From NCBI GenBank assembly GCA_020061355.1, contig JAGUYK010000006.1, positions 186,001-250,000 of the forward strand: a stretch of DNA of 64,000 nt, in the 5' to 3' direction. Every line of letters begins with the position of its first letter. Position 1 is the stretch's first letter. The notes beneath the pieces were generated by a model. It did no database searches, was not told where the DNA came from, and saw only the letters and a program-made list of their open reading frames with translations. Below are positions 52,570 through 61,041 of the stretch, in pieces. This DNA comes from Ignavibacteriales bacterium (GTDB lineage: Bacteria > Bacteroidota > Ignavibacteria > Ignavibacteriales > Melioribacteraceae). A program made the position numbers and the translations under genes.

Positions 52570-53562
52570 ATGAAAATGATTATAAGGCGGACCTACAATT
52601 TTTGTCTTTTCCTCATCATGTTTTTAATGACTGTCATGTTAAACGGACAGGATAATAAATTTGGGATCGTTATCCACGGCGGAGCAGGAAAAATCGTTAA
52701 GGGAAATATGAATCCCGAAAGGGAAGTTGAGTATACTGCAAAACTTAACGAGGTGCTTGAGGCGGGTTATAGAATTTTATCAGGGGGCGGAAGCTCTCTC
52801 GATGCCGTGCAGGCAGTAATTAAAATAATGGAAAACTCGCCATTGTTCAATGCGGGTAAAGGTGCAGTTCTTACAGAAAAAGGTGTTGCCGAACTTGATG
52901 CGTCAATTATGGATGGAAAAACTTTGGCAGCCGGAGCTGTGGCGGGAATTAAACACGTTAAAAGTCCTATTACGCTTGCGCGACTTGTAATGGAGAAATC
53001 CCCGCATATTATGATGATCGGTGATGGAGCGGAAGAATTTGCAAAACAGAATGATCTTGAAATGGTTGAAAATGAATATTTCATCACGAAAGAAAGATGG
53101 GAATCTTATCAGAAAGCAATTAAACGTGAAGAAGAAAAGAAGAAAATCGAGAAACATGGAACGGTCGGAGCCGTTGCACTTGATAAGAACGGCAATATTG
53201 CTGCGGGCACATCAACCGGCGGAATGATGATGAAAAAATTCGGAAGAGTGGGAGATGCACCCATAATTGGTGCCGGTACTTATGCTAACAATAACACCTG
53301 CGGCGTTTCTGCAACCGGAAGCGGGGAATATTTCATCCGAATCGGAGTCGCGAAAGATATCTCTGCGATGATGGAATATAAAGGAATGAAATTGCTGGAT
53401 GCTTCTGAAGCTGTCATTAAAAAAGTTGGTGAACTCGGCGGCTATGGAGGAGTTATATGTATGGATAAAGATGGAAACATTTCGATGCCCTTCAATACCG
53501 AGGGGATGTACCGGGGATATTATATGAGCGGAGGAAAACCGGTTGTACTGATGTACGAATAA
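52570..53562 (+). CDS. Isoaspartyl peptidase / Ntn-type asparaginase, exported
   Basis: This N-terminal-nucleophile hydrolase has about 330 residues from the ATG at 52570 (a TTG at 52546 is in frame but less likely). A signal peptide (YNFCLFLIMFLMTVMLNGQ) precedes GIVIHGGAGKIVKG, which is diagnostic. The autocleavage site lies before Thr198 in HGTVGAVALDKNG; later GTxxNNNTCGVSATGSGEYFIR and GGYGGVICMDKDG form the active site. It removes isoaspartyl dipeptides or asparagine, here probably in the periplasm. It is unrelated to the asparaginase at 1872. Confidence 0.93.
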   Translation: MKMIIRRTYNFCLFLIMFLMTVMLNGQDNKFGIVIHGGAGKIVKGNMNPEREVEYTAKLNEVLEAGYRILSGGGSSLDAVQAVIKIMENSPLFNAGKGAVLTEKGVAELDASIMDGKTLAAGAVAGIKHVKSPITLARLVMEKSPHIMMIGDGAEEFAKQNDLEMVENEYFITKERWESYQKAIKREEEKKKIEKHGTVGAVALDKNGNIAAGTSTGGMMMKKFGRVGDAPIIGAGTYANNNTCGVSATGSGEYFIRIGVAKDISAMMEYKGMKLLDASEAVIKKVGELGGYGGVICMDKDGNISMPFNTEGMYRGYYMSGGKPVVLMYE

Positions 53563-53574
53563 TAAATAACAAGA

Positions 53575-53687
53575 AACAAATTACAAGAGACAAACAAATA
53601 ACAATATGAAATCTTAAACGTATAATTTGAAATTTGGTTTTTCTACGTTGTCTTTTTTTGTTCCTTGGTCTTTTGATATTTGTTTTT
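53575..53687. repeat. Degenerate inverted-repeat relic
   Basis: The left arm (about 53575-53604) starts AACAAATTACAAGAGACAAA. The right arm (about 53656-53687) read in reverse complement gives AACAAATATCAAAAGACCAA, so the arms match imperfectly with an internal core of about 50 bases without a gene. Arms of this oligo-A/C kind often flank four-helix-bundle (S23-like) genes in this bacterial group, and one such gene lies at 60652. This may be an empty copy of such an element. Confidence 0.45.
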
Positions 53688-53737
53688 CAGTCGTTTTACA
53701 GGGGTTAAATTTTAATGCAAAAGGGTTGAGGTAAAAA

Positions 53738-54154
53738 ATGGAACTACACAGCCAAATTAATTATCTGGCGGTTCTTGTGTGCGCAGTTATTGCAATGGGT
53801 TTAAGCGTATTATGGTACAGCAATATACTTTTAGGAAAGATCTGGATAGCCGCACTTGATAAATCCGAAGAGGAACTTAAAAAAGATTTCAAACCATTTA
53901 AAGCATACACAATTTCATTTTTAGCTCAACTTGTAATGGCGTTTATACTGGCGCTGTTAATAAGCTACACCGGCGCTTCAACACCGGAAGAGGGAATTAA
54001 GATAGCTTTTATGGCAGCACTAGGATTTATTGCGACCTCTATGACCATAAATTTTTTATATGAAGGGCGCACCTTCCAGCAGTTTGTTATTGATGGCGGT
54101 TATCATTTCATAGTTCTGCTTATAAACGGATTGATTTTAGGGGCGTGGCAGTGA
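53738..54154 (+). CDS. DUF1761 membrane protein
   Basis: The 138-residue protein has four membrane helices (about 8-30, 52-75, 85-105, 115-135). LAVLVCAVIAMGLSVLWYSNILLGKIWIAAL at the start, and the polar loop between helices 1 and 2 with KSEEELKKDFKPFKAY, match DUF1761, an uncharacterised inner-membrane family. A TTGAGGT ribosome site precedes the ATG by seven bases. It is a single gene, with an unassigned 161-base spacer before the propeller protein gene. Confidence 0.85.
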   Translation: MELHSQINYLAVLVCAVIAMGLSVLWYSNILLGKIWIAALDKSEEELKKDFKPFKAYTISFLAQLVMAFILALLISYTGASTPEEGIKIAFMAALGFIATSMTINFLYEGRTFQQFVIDGGYHFIVLLINGLILGAWQ

Positions 54155-54315
54155 TAGACAGTTTTTAATATATTTAGTAAATGTTAAATCTATAGAAGCA
54201 GGTAACTGTGTTCTTTATTTAAGGCGAAAATCCAATACCAAATCCTTGAATTGTTTTTTTTTATATAAATGGTTAGTTTATAGCAGTTCAAAGGAAACGT
54301 TTTTGAGGTGACGTT

Positions 54316-55590
54316 ATGAATCTCAAAATAAATAAATTATTCTTTTCCCTTTCAATGGTGTTTCTAATTTCCTCTCATTATTCTCAAGTCCCCACAAAAA
54401 TAGATTGTCCCGGAGGCATGCCAACCGGCTTATATTTTCATTCTAAAACAAATCTTCTTTATGCAGGATGTTGGGGGGGGATTTGGGAATATAATATTAC
54501 TAATAATAGTTGGAGGGAAGTTGATGCAGACCCCGACTCGAATATTCTTGCTAATGCAAAAATTATGGAGATGCATATTGATAGCAAGGGCGTTTTTTAT
54601 GCAGGCTGCGACGCTAACACACAATCGTATGTTTCGTTTGATGGAGGTAAAAAGTGGAAACAGATCGAATCGATACATTTTACACTTCAAAATGTTTATT
54701 GTATTTATGAGCACCCAAATGGCTCGGTTTATTTTGGAACTAACAGCGGCATAATAAAAACAATTGATAATGGTCACACATGGACAAAATTGAGTAATGC
54801 TCCGGCTAGCGTTAATTGTATTTTTAGTAACAGCAAAAGCGAAATCTTTGTTGGTACTTCTACTGGATTATTTCGTGGATCAAGTGACGAAAGTGTGTGG
54901 ACTAGAGCTTCCTTACCCGGTTTTATAAAACCAGTTCTGTCCTCAGCGAGAGATGCTCATGGGAACTTTTATTTAGGTATTGACGGGGGATTATTAAAAT
55001 CGACAAGCGATGGACTTAGTTGGGTGTTCTTGGAAAATTCCGGGAATTGGACTCCTGCAAAATTAGCAGTTGCAAATAATGATATATTATATGGGGTATA
55101 TGGTTATAAAGGATCTTTCTTGGGATATTTTGATGAAAATATTCTACGTTGGTTTGCTTTTCCAGTCGGAATCTATATCGGCCCTTATTACAGCACTTTA
55201 GCGTATTGTTCTAATGGAGTTATATTTGGATTATCAACGGTTCACGGTTTATTAAAAATTATCGATAATACATCCAACCTTTTAGAAGATGATATAATCT
55301 CAGCGTCTTTTTTTCTTTCACAAAACTATCCCAACCCGTTTAATCCGTCAACGACAATAGAATATTCGATTCCAAGTACAGGAACAGAACGCATTTCTTC
55401 GCTAAACCACGTAACATTAAAGGTATACGATCTATTGGGCAGGGAAGCAGCAACACTTGTGGACGGAGAGAAATCGCTGGGCAATTATAAAGTGGAATGG
55501 AAATCCTTTTCATTACCAAGCGGTGTTTATTACTACAGGTTAACCGCGGGAAATTTTTCGCAGACGCGTAAAATGGTTCTACTCCGTTAA
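54316..55590 (+). CDS. T9SS-sorted beta-propeller surface protein
   Basis: The 424-residue protein has a signal peptide (1-25). A propeller of about six repeats (30-330) carries sialidase-like Asp-box variants: SFDGGKKWK, TIDNGHTWTK, SSDESVWTR, TSDGLSWVF. A type A sorting domain (340-424: SQNYPNPFNPSTTIEYSIP ... SGVYYYRLTAG ... KMVLLR) exports and attaches it through type IX secretion. The same repeat style occurs in the propeller of the giant adhesin at 17801. A GAGGTGA ribosome site precedes the ATG. It may bind polymers or serve as an adhesin; the function is not known. Confidence 0.88.
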   Translation: MNLKINKLFFSLSMVFLISSHYSQVPTKIDCPGGMPTGLYFHSKTNLLYAGCWGGIWEYNITNNSWREVDADPDSNILANAKIMEMHIDSKGVFYAGCDANTQSYVSFDGGKKWKQIESIHFTLQNVYCIYEHPNGSVYFGTNSGIIKTIDNGHTWTKLSNAPASVNCIFSNSKSEIFVGTSTGLFRGSSDESVWTRASLPGFIKPVLSSARDAHGNFYLGIDGGLLKSTSDGLSWVFLENSGNWTPAKLAVANNDILYGVYGYKGSFLGYFDENILRWFAFPVGIYIGPYYSTLAYCSNGVIFGLSTVHGLLKIIDNTSNLLEDDIISASFFLSQNYPNPFNPSTTIEYSIPSTGTERISSLNHVTLKVYDLLGREAATLVDGEKSLGNYKVEWKSFSLPSGVYYYRLTAGNFSQTRKMVLLR

Positions 55591-55672
55591 TTTTCTTACC
55601 AACGTAGAAATCCCACCGAGAATATAATATTGTATTTCAATATCTTTGCATTAAACCAAATATGGAAGTGTA

Positions 55673-56323
55673 ATGCAAATTCAGTTCGTTGTTTTCGATC
55701 TCGACGGAACTTTAGTTAGCTCTCACGAAACTATCTATAAAGCTACTCTCCACGCACTAAAGGAAGTCGGGATAGAAAATGATCTGCCGCGCGATAGGTT
55801 TATGAATATGATCGGTATGCACTTCGAAGATATCTTCAGCGAGTTCGGTTTCAAAGTACCTGATTTTGAGGACTTCCTCAAAATATATAAATCAATTTAT
55901 TTTGATTATATGGAACACTCTGTTCTCTATCAGGATGTTGAAAAAATTATTGATTGGCTCAGAATCCAAAATAAAAAGATCGGACTTCTTACAACCAAGG
56001 GACAGGATCAGGCGGAAATATTATTAAAACACTTCAATCTGTTTTCTCGCTTTAATGGCGTAATGGGTCGCCGACCCGGAATAGCACATAAGCCCTCGCC
56101 CGAACCCCTTCTAAAATTGTGCGGCGAAGTAGGAGTTAAAATTGAAAATACAATCATGGTGGGCGATTCCGAACTTGACGTTGAGTGCGGTAAAAATGCA
56201 GGTGCTATTACTTGTGCGGTTACTTACGGCTACCGCGAAAAGAAAATACTTGAAAAAACAAATCCTGATTTTTTGATTGACAATATTGGAGATATAGAAT
56301 ATATATTAAACCATGAGAAATAA
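55673..56323 (+). CDS. HAD-family phosphatase (PpaX/Gph-like)
   Basis: The 216-residue hydrolase has motif I DLDGTLVSS (Asp9 and Asp11), cap helices (about 18-80), motif II LLTTKG (around 106), motif III Lys (HKPSPEPL) and motif IV MVGDSELDVECGKNAG (about 162-177). Such proteins dephosphorylate pyrophosphate, phosphoglycolate or sugar phosphates; the substrate cannot be told. GGAAG before the ATG serves as ribosome site. It is followed at 20 bases by the enoyl-CoA hydratase-like gene, so the two may be co-transcribed. Confidence 0.93.
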   Translation: MQIQFVVFDLDGTLVSSHETIYKATLHALKEVGIENDLPRDRFMNMIGMHFEDIFSEFGFKVPDFEDFLKIYKSIYFDYMEHSVLYQDVEKIIDWLRIQNKKIGLLTTKGQDQAEILLKHFNLFSRFNGVMGRRPGIAHKPSPEPLLKLCGEVGVKIENTIMVGDSELDVECGKNAGAITCAVTYGYREKKILEKTNPDFLIDNIGDIEYILNHEK

Positions 56324-56343
56324 TTTTTTGTAAGGAGGCTCCG

Positions 56344-57099
56344 ATGGATACCGGAAAAGTTATCGTGAATGTAGTTAATGACATTGCCACTCTTACGTTT
56401 GCACATCCCAAAAGCAATTCTCTGCCGGCAAAGCTATTAAAAGAGATAACCGAATCAATTAACAAGCTTGCATCCGACAAGAATGCAAAAGTAATTATTA
56501 TCAGGAGCGAGGGAGAAAAATCATTCTGCGGCGGAGCTTCATTCGATGAACTTATTGCAATTAAAGATTTCAAAAGCGGCAAAGAGTTCTTTATGGGTTT
56601 CGCCCGACTAATAAACGCAATGCGGAAATGCCCCAAGTTCATAATCGCACGCGTTCAGGGGAAAGCAGTGGGCGGCGGGGTTGGTATTGCCGCGGCGGCC
56701 GACTATACACTCGCTTCAAGCGAAGCATCGGTAAGATTAAGCGAGCTCCTTCTTGGAATCGGTCCATTTGTCGTAGGCCCGGCAATCGAAAGAAAGATCG
56801 GTAAAACCGCCTTCATTACAATGACGATTGATACAGAATGGCATGATGCGTTCTGGGCAAAACAGAACGGTCTCTATACAAAAGTTTTTGCAACTAACAG
56901 GGAGCTTGACGAAGCAGTTGCCGAACTGGCTAAGAAAATATCAAGTTGTAATCTCGATTCGGTTGCCCAGCTTAAAAAGATCTTCTGGAAAGGAACAGAG
57001 GATTGGGACGAATTGTTAGAAGAACGAGCCGAGATTAATGGAAGGCTTGTAATGTCGGAGTTTACGAAGAATTATATCAAGCAATTCAAGGGTAAATGA
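56344..57099 (+). CDS. Enoyl-CoA hydratase/isomerase family protein
   Basis: The 251-residue crotonase-fold protein has the first oxyanion-hole strand FCGGASFDELIAIKD (about 61-75). The second is VQGKAVGGGVGIAAAADYTLAS (about 103-124), both typical of the family. The position of the usual second Glu (here ELLLGIGPFVVG) reads LSELLLGIGPF, so a Glu is kept nearby but the exact pair is uncertain. Roles range from beta-oxidation to menaquinone or leucine catabolism. A strong AAGGAGG ribosome site precedes the ATG. Its stop overlaps the membrane gene by four bases. Confidence 0.88.
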   Translation: MDTGKVIVNVVNDIATLTFAHPKSNSLPAKLLKEITESINKLASDKNAKVIIIRSEGEKSFCGGASFDELIAIKDFKSGKEFFMGFARLINAMRKCPKFIIARVQGKAVGGGVGIAAAADYTLASSEASVRLSELLLGIGPFVVGPAIERKIGKTAFITMTIDTEWHDAFWAKQNGLYTKVFATNRELDEAVAELAKKISSCNLDSVAQLKKIFWKGTEDWDELLEERAEINGRLVMSEFTKNYIKQFKGK

Positions 57100-58571
57100 A
57101 ATTTCTAAAAAGCAGTTTTACTCCGCTCTCCATTTTATATGTAATCTCTTCATCAATTCGATTACTTATTAACTTTTCAACGGAATTTATTCCCGGCGCA
57201 AATGGCGCCTTCTATCTTGCTAATGTAAGATCAATTATAGAAGACGGAACTGTGTTCTTCAAAGACTTCCCCTTGATATTCTGGATTGAAGCATTCGTTG
57301 CAAAAGCAATTTATTTATTGGGGATAGCAGAAATTGAAAAGGCAATTGATCTAGCATGCCGTCTTGTTGATTCCTTAATCCCACCGCTTGCAATAATTCC
57401 GGCTTATTATTTAGTAAAACGAATTCAAACAGAAAGAGAAAATAAATTCCCGACAATACTCTTTTCTTCATTATCAATTCTATTCATTTCGTTTTTAATT
57501 CTCGTCTCGGATTTTCAGAAAAACTCTCTCGGTATTGTATGGCTCTTTTGTTTGATGCTGTGGGTTCAAAGAAGTCTTGAAGTTAAGAAGATTACAAATT
57601 ATGCCGCAGCATTTATCTTTTTCATTCTTACCGGCTTTACGCACTTCGGCTGCTTTTTGGTTGCTGTCTTTTATATTATTCTGGTTGTAGGAACAAAATA
57701 TTTACACAGGAAAAAACTGAGCATAAAACCGCTATTGATCACATTTATAATTATTGCAGTCAGTTATTTTATAATTAAGTATGTAAGTCCGCCACGGCTT
57801 AAAATAATTCTCGACTTCCCGCTTAATATTTTCAGCGATCCAGTAATTATTCTCTTCCTACAAGGGGAGCCGGTAATTTCTCCGATCGATCTTGTAAGCA
57901 TGTTTCTGATTAATCTAACAGGTATAACTGCGCTAATTATTTATATTAGAAACCTAAAAAGTTTTGCTGAATCCGAAAGAGTATTTTTTCTTTCCTTAGT
58001 TGTATTAACACTCTTTCTTGCATTTCCTTTTATCGGGATTGAATGGTCGCAGCGCTTAACTTATATTGCATATGTACCGGCAGCTCCACTTATCACGTTT
58101 GTTTATAGCAGGATAAAAACAAGAAGGATCAAGAATTTAGTTCTTGTAATAATTATCGCGGTGATTTCGATTTCAGCAATTGTCCGTATAAATATTAAGC
58201 CGGTCTCAAATATGAGCCGGGGACCTTATGCTGAATTACAAATTTTAAAAGAACGGCTCCCATCAGATAGAAATATATTGCTTGTTGCTAGGCACGGTCT
58301 TGAGTGGTGGGCATCTTATATTCTTCAAACAAATGTAATTTTAGAAAAAGCACTATTAAAGGTATATTGGAAAAGGTTCGACAACATGTTGTTCCTGGTA
58401 CAGAAAAAAGAGAAATCACCATTTGGGCCTGCCGGAGTTTTCGGATTGCCTTTCAGGGAACCGGTAATACCGGACAGCTCAAAATTAATTTTCGAAGGCG
58501 AATATTTTGATCTTTACAGATCCCCCGTTCCGCCTAAAGATATGTCAATATTTATAGAGAGGAGAAAATGA
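57096..58571 (+). CDS. Polytopic GT-C-like membrane protein
   Basis: The 491-residue protein has about ten membrane helices between residues 10 and 370, and a C-terminal soluble region (about 375-491). The first extracytoplasmic loop (GANGAFYLANVRSIIEDGTVFFKDFPLIFWI) resembles GT-C lipid-sugar glycosyltransferases such as ArnT or PMT homologues, where an early acidic loop is catalytic; ED at about residue 48 could serve. No sugar donor can be named. It overlaps its neighbours on both sides by four bases: the hydratase-like gene and the class D beta-lactamase gene. Confidence 0.65.
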   Translation: MKFLKSSFTPLSILYVISSSIRLLINFSTEFIPGANGAFYLANVRSIIEDGTVFFKDFPLIFWIEAFVAKAIYLLGIAEIEKAIDLACRLVDSLIPPLAIIPAYYLVKRIQTERENKFPTILFSSLSILFISFLILVSDFQKNSLGIVWLFCLMLWVQRSLEVKKITNYAAAFIFFILTGFTHFGCFLVAVFYIILVVGTKYLHRKKLSIKPLLITFIIIAVSYFIIKYVSPPRLKIILDFPLNIFSDPVIILFLQGEPVISPIDLVSMFLINLTGITALIIYIRNLKSFAESERVFFLSLVVLTLFLAFPFIGIEWSQRLTYIAYVPAAPLITFVYSRIKTRRIKNLVLVIIIAVISISAIVRINIKPVSNMSRGPYAELQILKERLPSDRNILLVARHGLEWWASYILQTNVILEKALLKVYWKRFDNMLFLVQKKEKSPFGPAGVFGLPFREPVIPDSSKLIFEGEYFDLYRSPVPPKDMSIFIERRK

Positions 58572-59344
58572 AAAGATTAATCACGCTACTGGTTTTTATA
58601 CCGGCCCTTTTACTTTGTCAGGAAACCGAAAATAAGCACAATGATTTATTTGAAGGACATTCCGGCACAATTGTAATTTTTAATGCGACGAACAACAGCT
58701 ATATAAGGATAAATGAGGCGCGTGCCGCAATGAGGTTCACGCCGGCGTCAACATTTAAAATCCCGAATTCTTTGATTGGGTTGGAGACCGGAGTAATTGA
58801 AGATGAGAATTTTGTGATAAAGTGGGATGGAGTTGAAAGATGGAACCCGGACTGGAATAAAGATCATACACTGAGTTCGGCAATAAAATATTCAGTTGTA
58901 CCTTATTATCAGGAACTTGCCCGAAAGGTTGGATTGGATAGAATGCAGGACTATCTTGATTTGATGAGTTACGGAAATAAAACAATTGGCGAACGGGTTG
59001 ATACTTTCTGGCTGGATGGTTCTTTACAAATTTCCGCCAACGAACAGATTGAATTCCTTAAGAACTTTTACATTTATCGTCTTCCTTTTTCCCGGCAGTC
59101 AATTAATGTTGTAAAGAATATTTTGAGTGAAGAAAAATATCCTAACTCTGTACTAAAATATAAGACCGGAACTGGAACGATATCATCCGGGGATTTTATC
59201 GGCTGGCTTGTCGGTTATGTAGAGAAAACAAATGATATCTATATATTTGCTTTCAATGTAGACGGAAAGACATTTGACGATGTATTTAAAATTAGAGCCG
59301 AGCTTTCGCGTAAAATATTGAAAAAATTGAAAGTGATTGAATAA
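58568..59344 (+). CDS. Class D (OXA-like) beta-lactamase
   Basis: The 258-residue exported serine enzyme has a leader (LITLLVFIPALLLCQ). Active-site motifs are intact: Ser61-Thr-Phe-Lys64 (STFK), the SxV motif at 109-111 (YSVVPYY), YGN at 135-137, Trp148 (FWLDGSL) and KTG at 199-201. Lys64 would be the carboxylated general base. Length fits OXA enzymes. It is expected to hydrolyse penicillins, although a BlaR-type sensor or housekeeping cell-wall enzyme is also possible. It lies inside an operon with overlapping starts (ATGA) and a GAGAGGAG ribosome site, so it is chromosomal and native, not on a mobile element. Confidence 0.92.
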   Translation: MKRLITLLVFIPALLLCQETENKHNDLFEGHSGTIVIFNATNNSYIRINEARAAMRFTPASTFKIPNSLIGLETGVIEDENFVIKWDGVERWNPDWNKDHTLSSAIKYSVVPYYQELARKVGLDRMQDYLDLMSYGNKTIGERVDTFWLDGSLQISANEQIEFLKNFYIYRLPFSRQSINVVKNILSEEKYPNSVLKYKTGTGTISSGDFIGWLVGYVEKTNDIYIFAFNVDGKTFDDVFKIRAELSRKILKKLKVIE

Positions 59345-59346
59345 TT

Positions 59347-60579
59347 ATGAGTTTTATACTGCGTATCCTGATAATTGCTTTTATTGCACTTATTATAGAA
59401 TTCTACTTTGTTAAGAGAGTAACCGGCTCAATTAAAAAAAATTATCAGGGACTGTCTCACAAAAAACTAAAACGGATTACGTTAACTATACTTATTTTTG
59501 CAAATCTTTATTTGATAATCGGGTTGTTCTATTTAATCTACTCCCAATTCTCACAGCGCCAAATAGTTTTTCCTCCGCCGCTTCTGTTGTTTGATTTGCT
59601 TGTTCAATTTCCATTCTGGGTTTTCATGGTTCTGGTGGTTCAATCGATTTTATTCTTTCTTTTGCTCGATATATTTAGTTTAATTCTATTTCTTTTTTTC
59701 AAGCGGAATAAAGAAAAGATTTCCTTGGTTCTCGCAAAAATCCGGCTGGCACTTGTTCTACTTTTTTTAGTTTATGTGCCGATTAGAACTTATTACGATT
59801 ATTCAACAGTTTCAACAAGGGTGGTTGAATATAAAAAAGGCGGATTACCATACGAACTTAACGGTTTTAAAATTGCCCTTATTGCCGATGTACAGGCGGA
59901 TCGATATACAGACGAAAACAGGTTGAACGGTTATATAAAAGAAGTGAATAACTTGAACCCGGATCTTGTGTTGATTGCTGGGGACGTTATTACTTCTACA
60001 CCCAATTTTATTGATCTTGCTGCCGATGCTTTGGGAAAAATTAATTCAAGATACGGTGTTTATTCTTGTGTGGGCGATCATGATAACTGGGCTTACAGGG
60101 GAGATACTGAAAGAAGCAGGCGGGAAATAACGGAAGCTTTATTATTGAAAAATGTTAAAATGATTGACAACGATAAACTCGTGATCAATGTCGATACTGC
60201 TAAAATCGGAATAACATTTATAACCAATACCTACGTTGAAAGGATTGATAACAAAACAATCGATAGTCTCGTGAACAATAACTCAAATGAGGATTTGCGG
60301 ATTTTTCTAACACATCAGCCTCGTAATTTTCTTATTGATTATGCTTATAAATCCAGCTATGATCTTTTCCTTGCCGGACATACACACGGCGGGCAGCTAA
60401 CATTCTTTTTCCCGTTTATTAATCTTTCACCAACGCTTATAGAAACTAAATATGTTAAAGGAGATTTCCGGTTTGGAGACATGCTTGCGATTGTCAACCG
60501 CGGACTTGGAATGTCGCTGGCACCGATTCGCTACAATTCTACTCCCGAAGTAACACTGATTATACTATCTACTAAATAA
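59347..60579 (+). CDS. Membrane-anchored metallophosphoesterase
   Basis: The 410-residue protein has four membrane helices in the first 150 residues and a calcineurin-like domain (about 170-405). Metal motifs are IALIADVQADR, LVLIAGDVIT, CVGDHDNW (GDHD instead of the usual GNHD), LTHQP and FLAGHTHGGQLTF. Family members hydrolyse phosphodiesters, and membrane-bound types such as YkuE or LpxG-related enzymes act on lipid headgroups. It starts two bases after the beta-lactamase stop codon and ends this run. The substrate is unknown. Confidence 0.9.
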   Translation: MSFILRILIIAFIALIIEFYFVKRVTGSIKKNYQGLSHKKLKRITLTILIFANLYLIIGLFYLIYSQFSQRQIVFPPPLLLFDLLVQFPFWVFMVLVVQSILFFLLLDIFSLILFLFFKRNKEKISLVLAKIRLALVLLFLVYVPIRTYYDYSTVSTRVVEYKKGGLPYELNGFKIALIADVQADRYTDENRLNGYIKEVNNLNPDLVLIAGDVITSTPNFIDLAADALGKINSRYGVYSCVGDHDNWAYRGDTERSRREITEALLLKNVKMIDNDKLVINVDTAKIGITFITNTYVERIDNKTIDSLVNNNSNEDLRIFLTHQPRNFLIDYAYKSSYDLFLAGHTHGGQLTFFFPFINLSPTLIETKYVKGDFRFGDMLAIVNRGLGMSLAPIRYNSTPEVTLIILSTK

Positions 60580-60602
60580 CCCCAAACGGAAAGTTGAATT
60601 TT

Positions 60603-60616
60603 GAATGTTGAATTAT
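60603..60616 (+). repeat. Left flank repeat of four-helix-bundle gene
   Basis: GAATGTTGAATTAT (60603-60616) is the inverted partner, with two A/G differences, of ATAACTCAACACTC at 61019-61032. Related TTGAATT units lie at 60594-60602. Such flanks often border genes of the S23/IVP family. Confidence 0.5.
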
Positions 60617-60651
60617 CAATGTAGGCTTAGAGAATTATGGGGGAGTATAAA

Positions 60652-61008
60652 TTGAAAGAGAATAATTTAATTAAAGACAAAGCGTTTGCGTTTTCGCTAA
60701 TGATAATTGGACTTTATCAGAATCTTGTTAAAGCAAACGAATTTATTTTATCAAAACAATTGTTACGAAGCGGAACAAGCATTGGCGCTAATGTTGAAGA
60801 GGCAACGGCAGCGCAGACCAAGCGGGATTTTATAACTAAAATGTCTATAGCTTCAAAGGAAGCACGAGAAACAAAATATTGGCCAAGATTATTAAATGAA
60901 TCAAAGCTTTCCGCTGAAAATTTATCAATTCATTTAAAAAAGATTGACGACATTATTAATATTATTACTGTGATAGTAAAAACATCGCAAACAAACTTAA
61001 AATCATAA
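60652..61008 (+). CDS. Four-helix-bundle protein (S23/IVP family)
   Basis: The product (about 118 residues) starts at TTG 60652, which has a strong GGGGGAG ribosome site six bases before it and gives the family start MKENNLIKDKAFAF. An ATG at 60637 without such a site is also in frame. Family motifs are LSKQLLRSGTSIGANVEEA and TKRDFITKMSIASKEARETKYWPRLL. Homologues occur both in intervening sequences of 23S rRNA and as free genes scattered in genomes. Flanks form degenerate inverted repeats, suggesting a small mobile unit. The function is unknown. Confidence 0.9.
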   Translation: MKENNLIKDKAFAFSLMIIGLYQNLVKANEFILSKQLLRSGTSIGANVEEATAAQTKRDFITKMSIASKEARETKYWPRLLNESKLSAENLSIHLKKIDDIINIITVIVKTSQTNLKS

Positions 61009-61018
61009 TTCATAATTT

Positions 61019-61032
61019 ATAACTCAACACTC
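61019..61032 (+). repeat. Right flank repeat of four-helix-bundle gene
   Basis: ATAACTCAACACTC (61019-61032) is complementary to the left flank at 60603-60616 in 12 of 14 positions. Together they enclose about 400 bases with the single gene. The MOSC start at 61042 follows 9 bases later. Confidence 0.5.
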
Positions 61033-61041
61033 AACATTTTT

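Noticed and set aside
58568..59344. Mobile OXA gene cassette
   Set aside because: There is no attC-like site, integron or IS. The start overlaps the preceding gene by four bases, which cassette genes do not do.
60637..60651. ATG start of the four-helix-bundle gene
   Set aside because: The ATG at 60637 has no ribosome site, whereas TTG 60652 has GGGGGAG at the right distance and gives the usual family N terminus.
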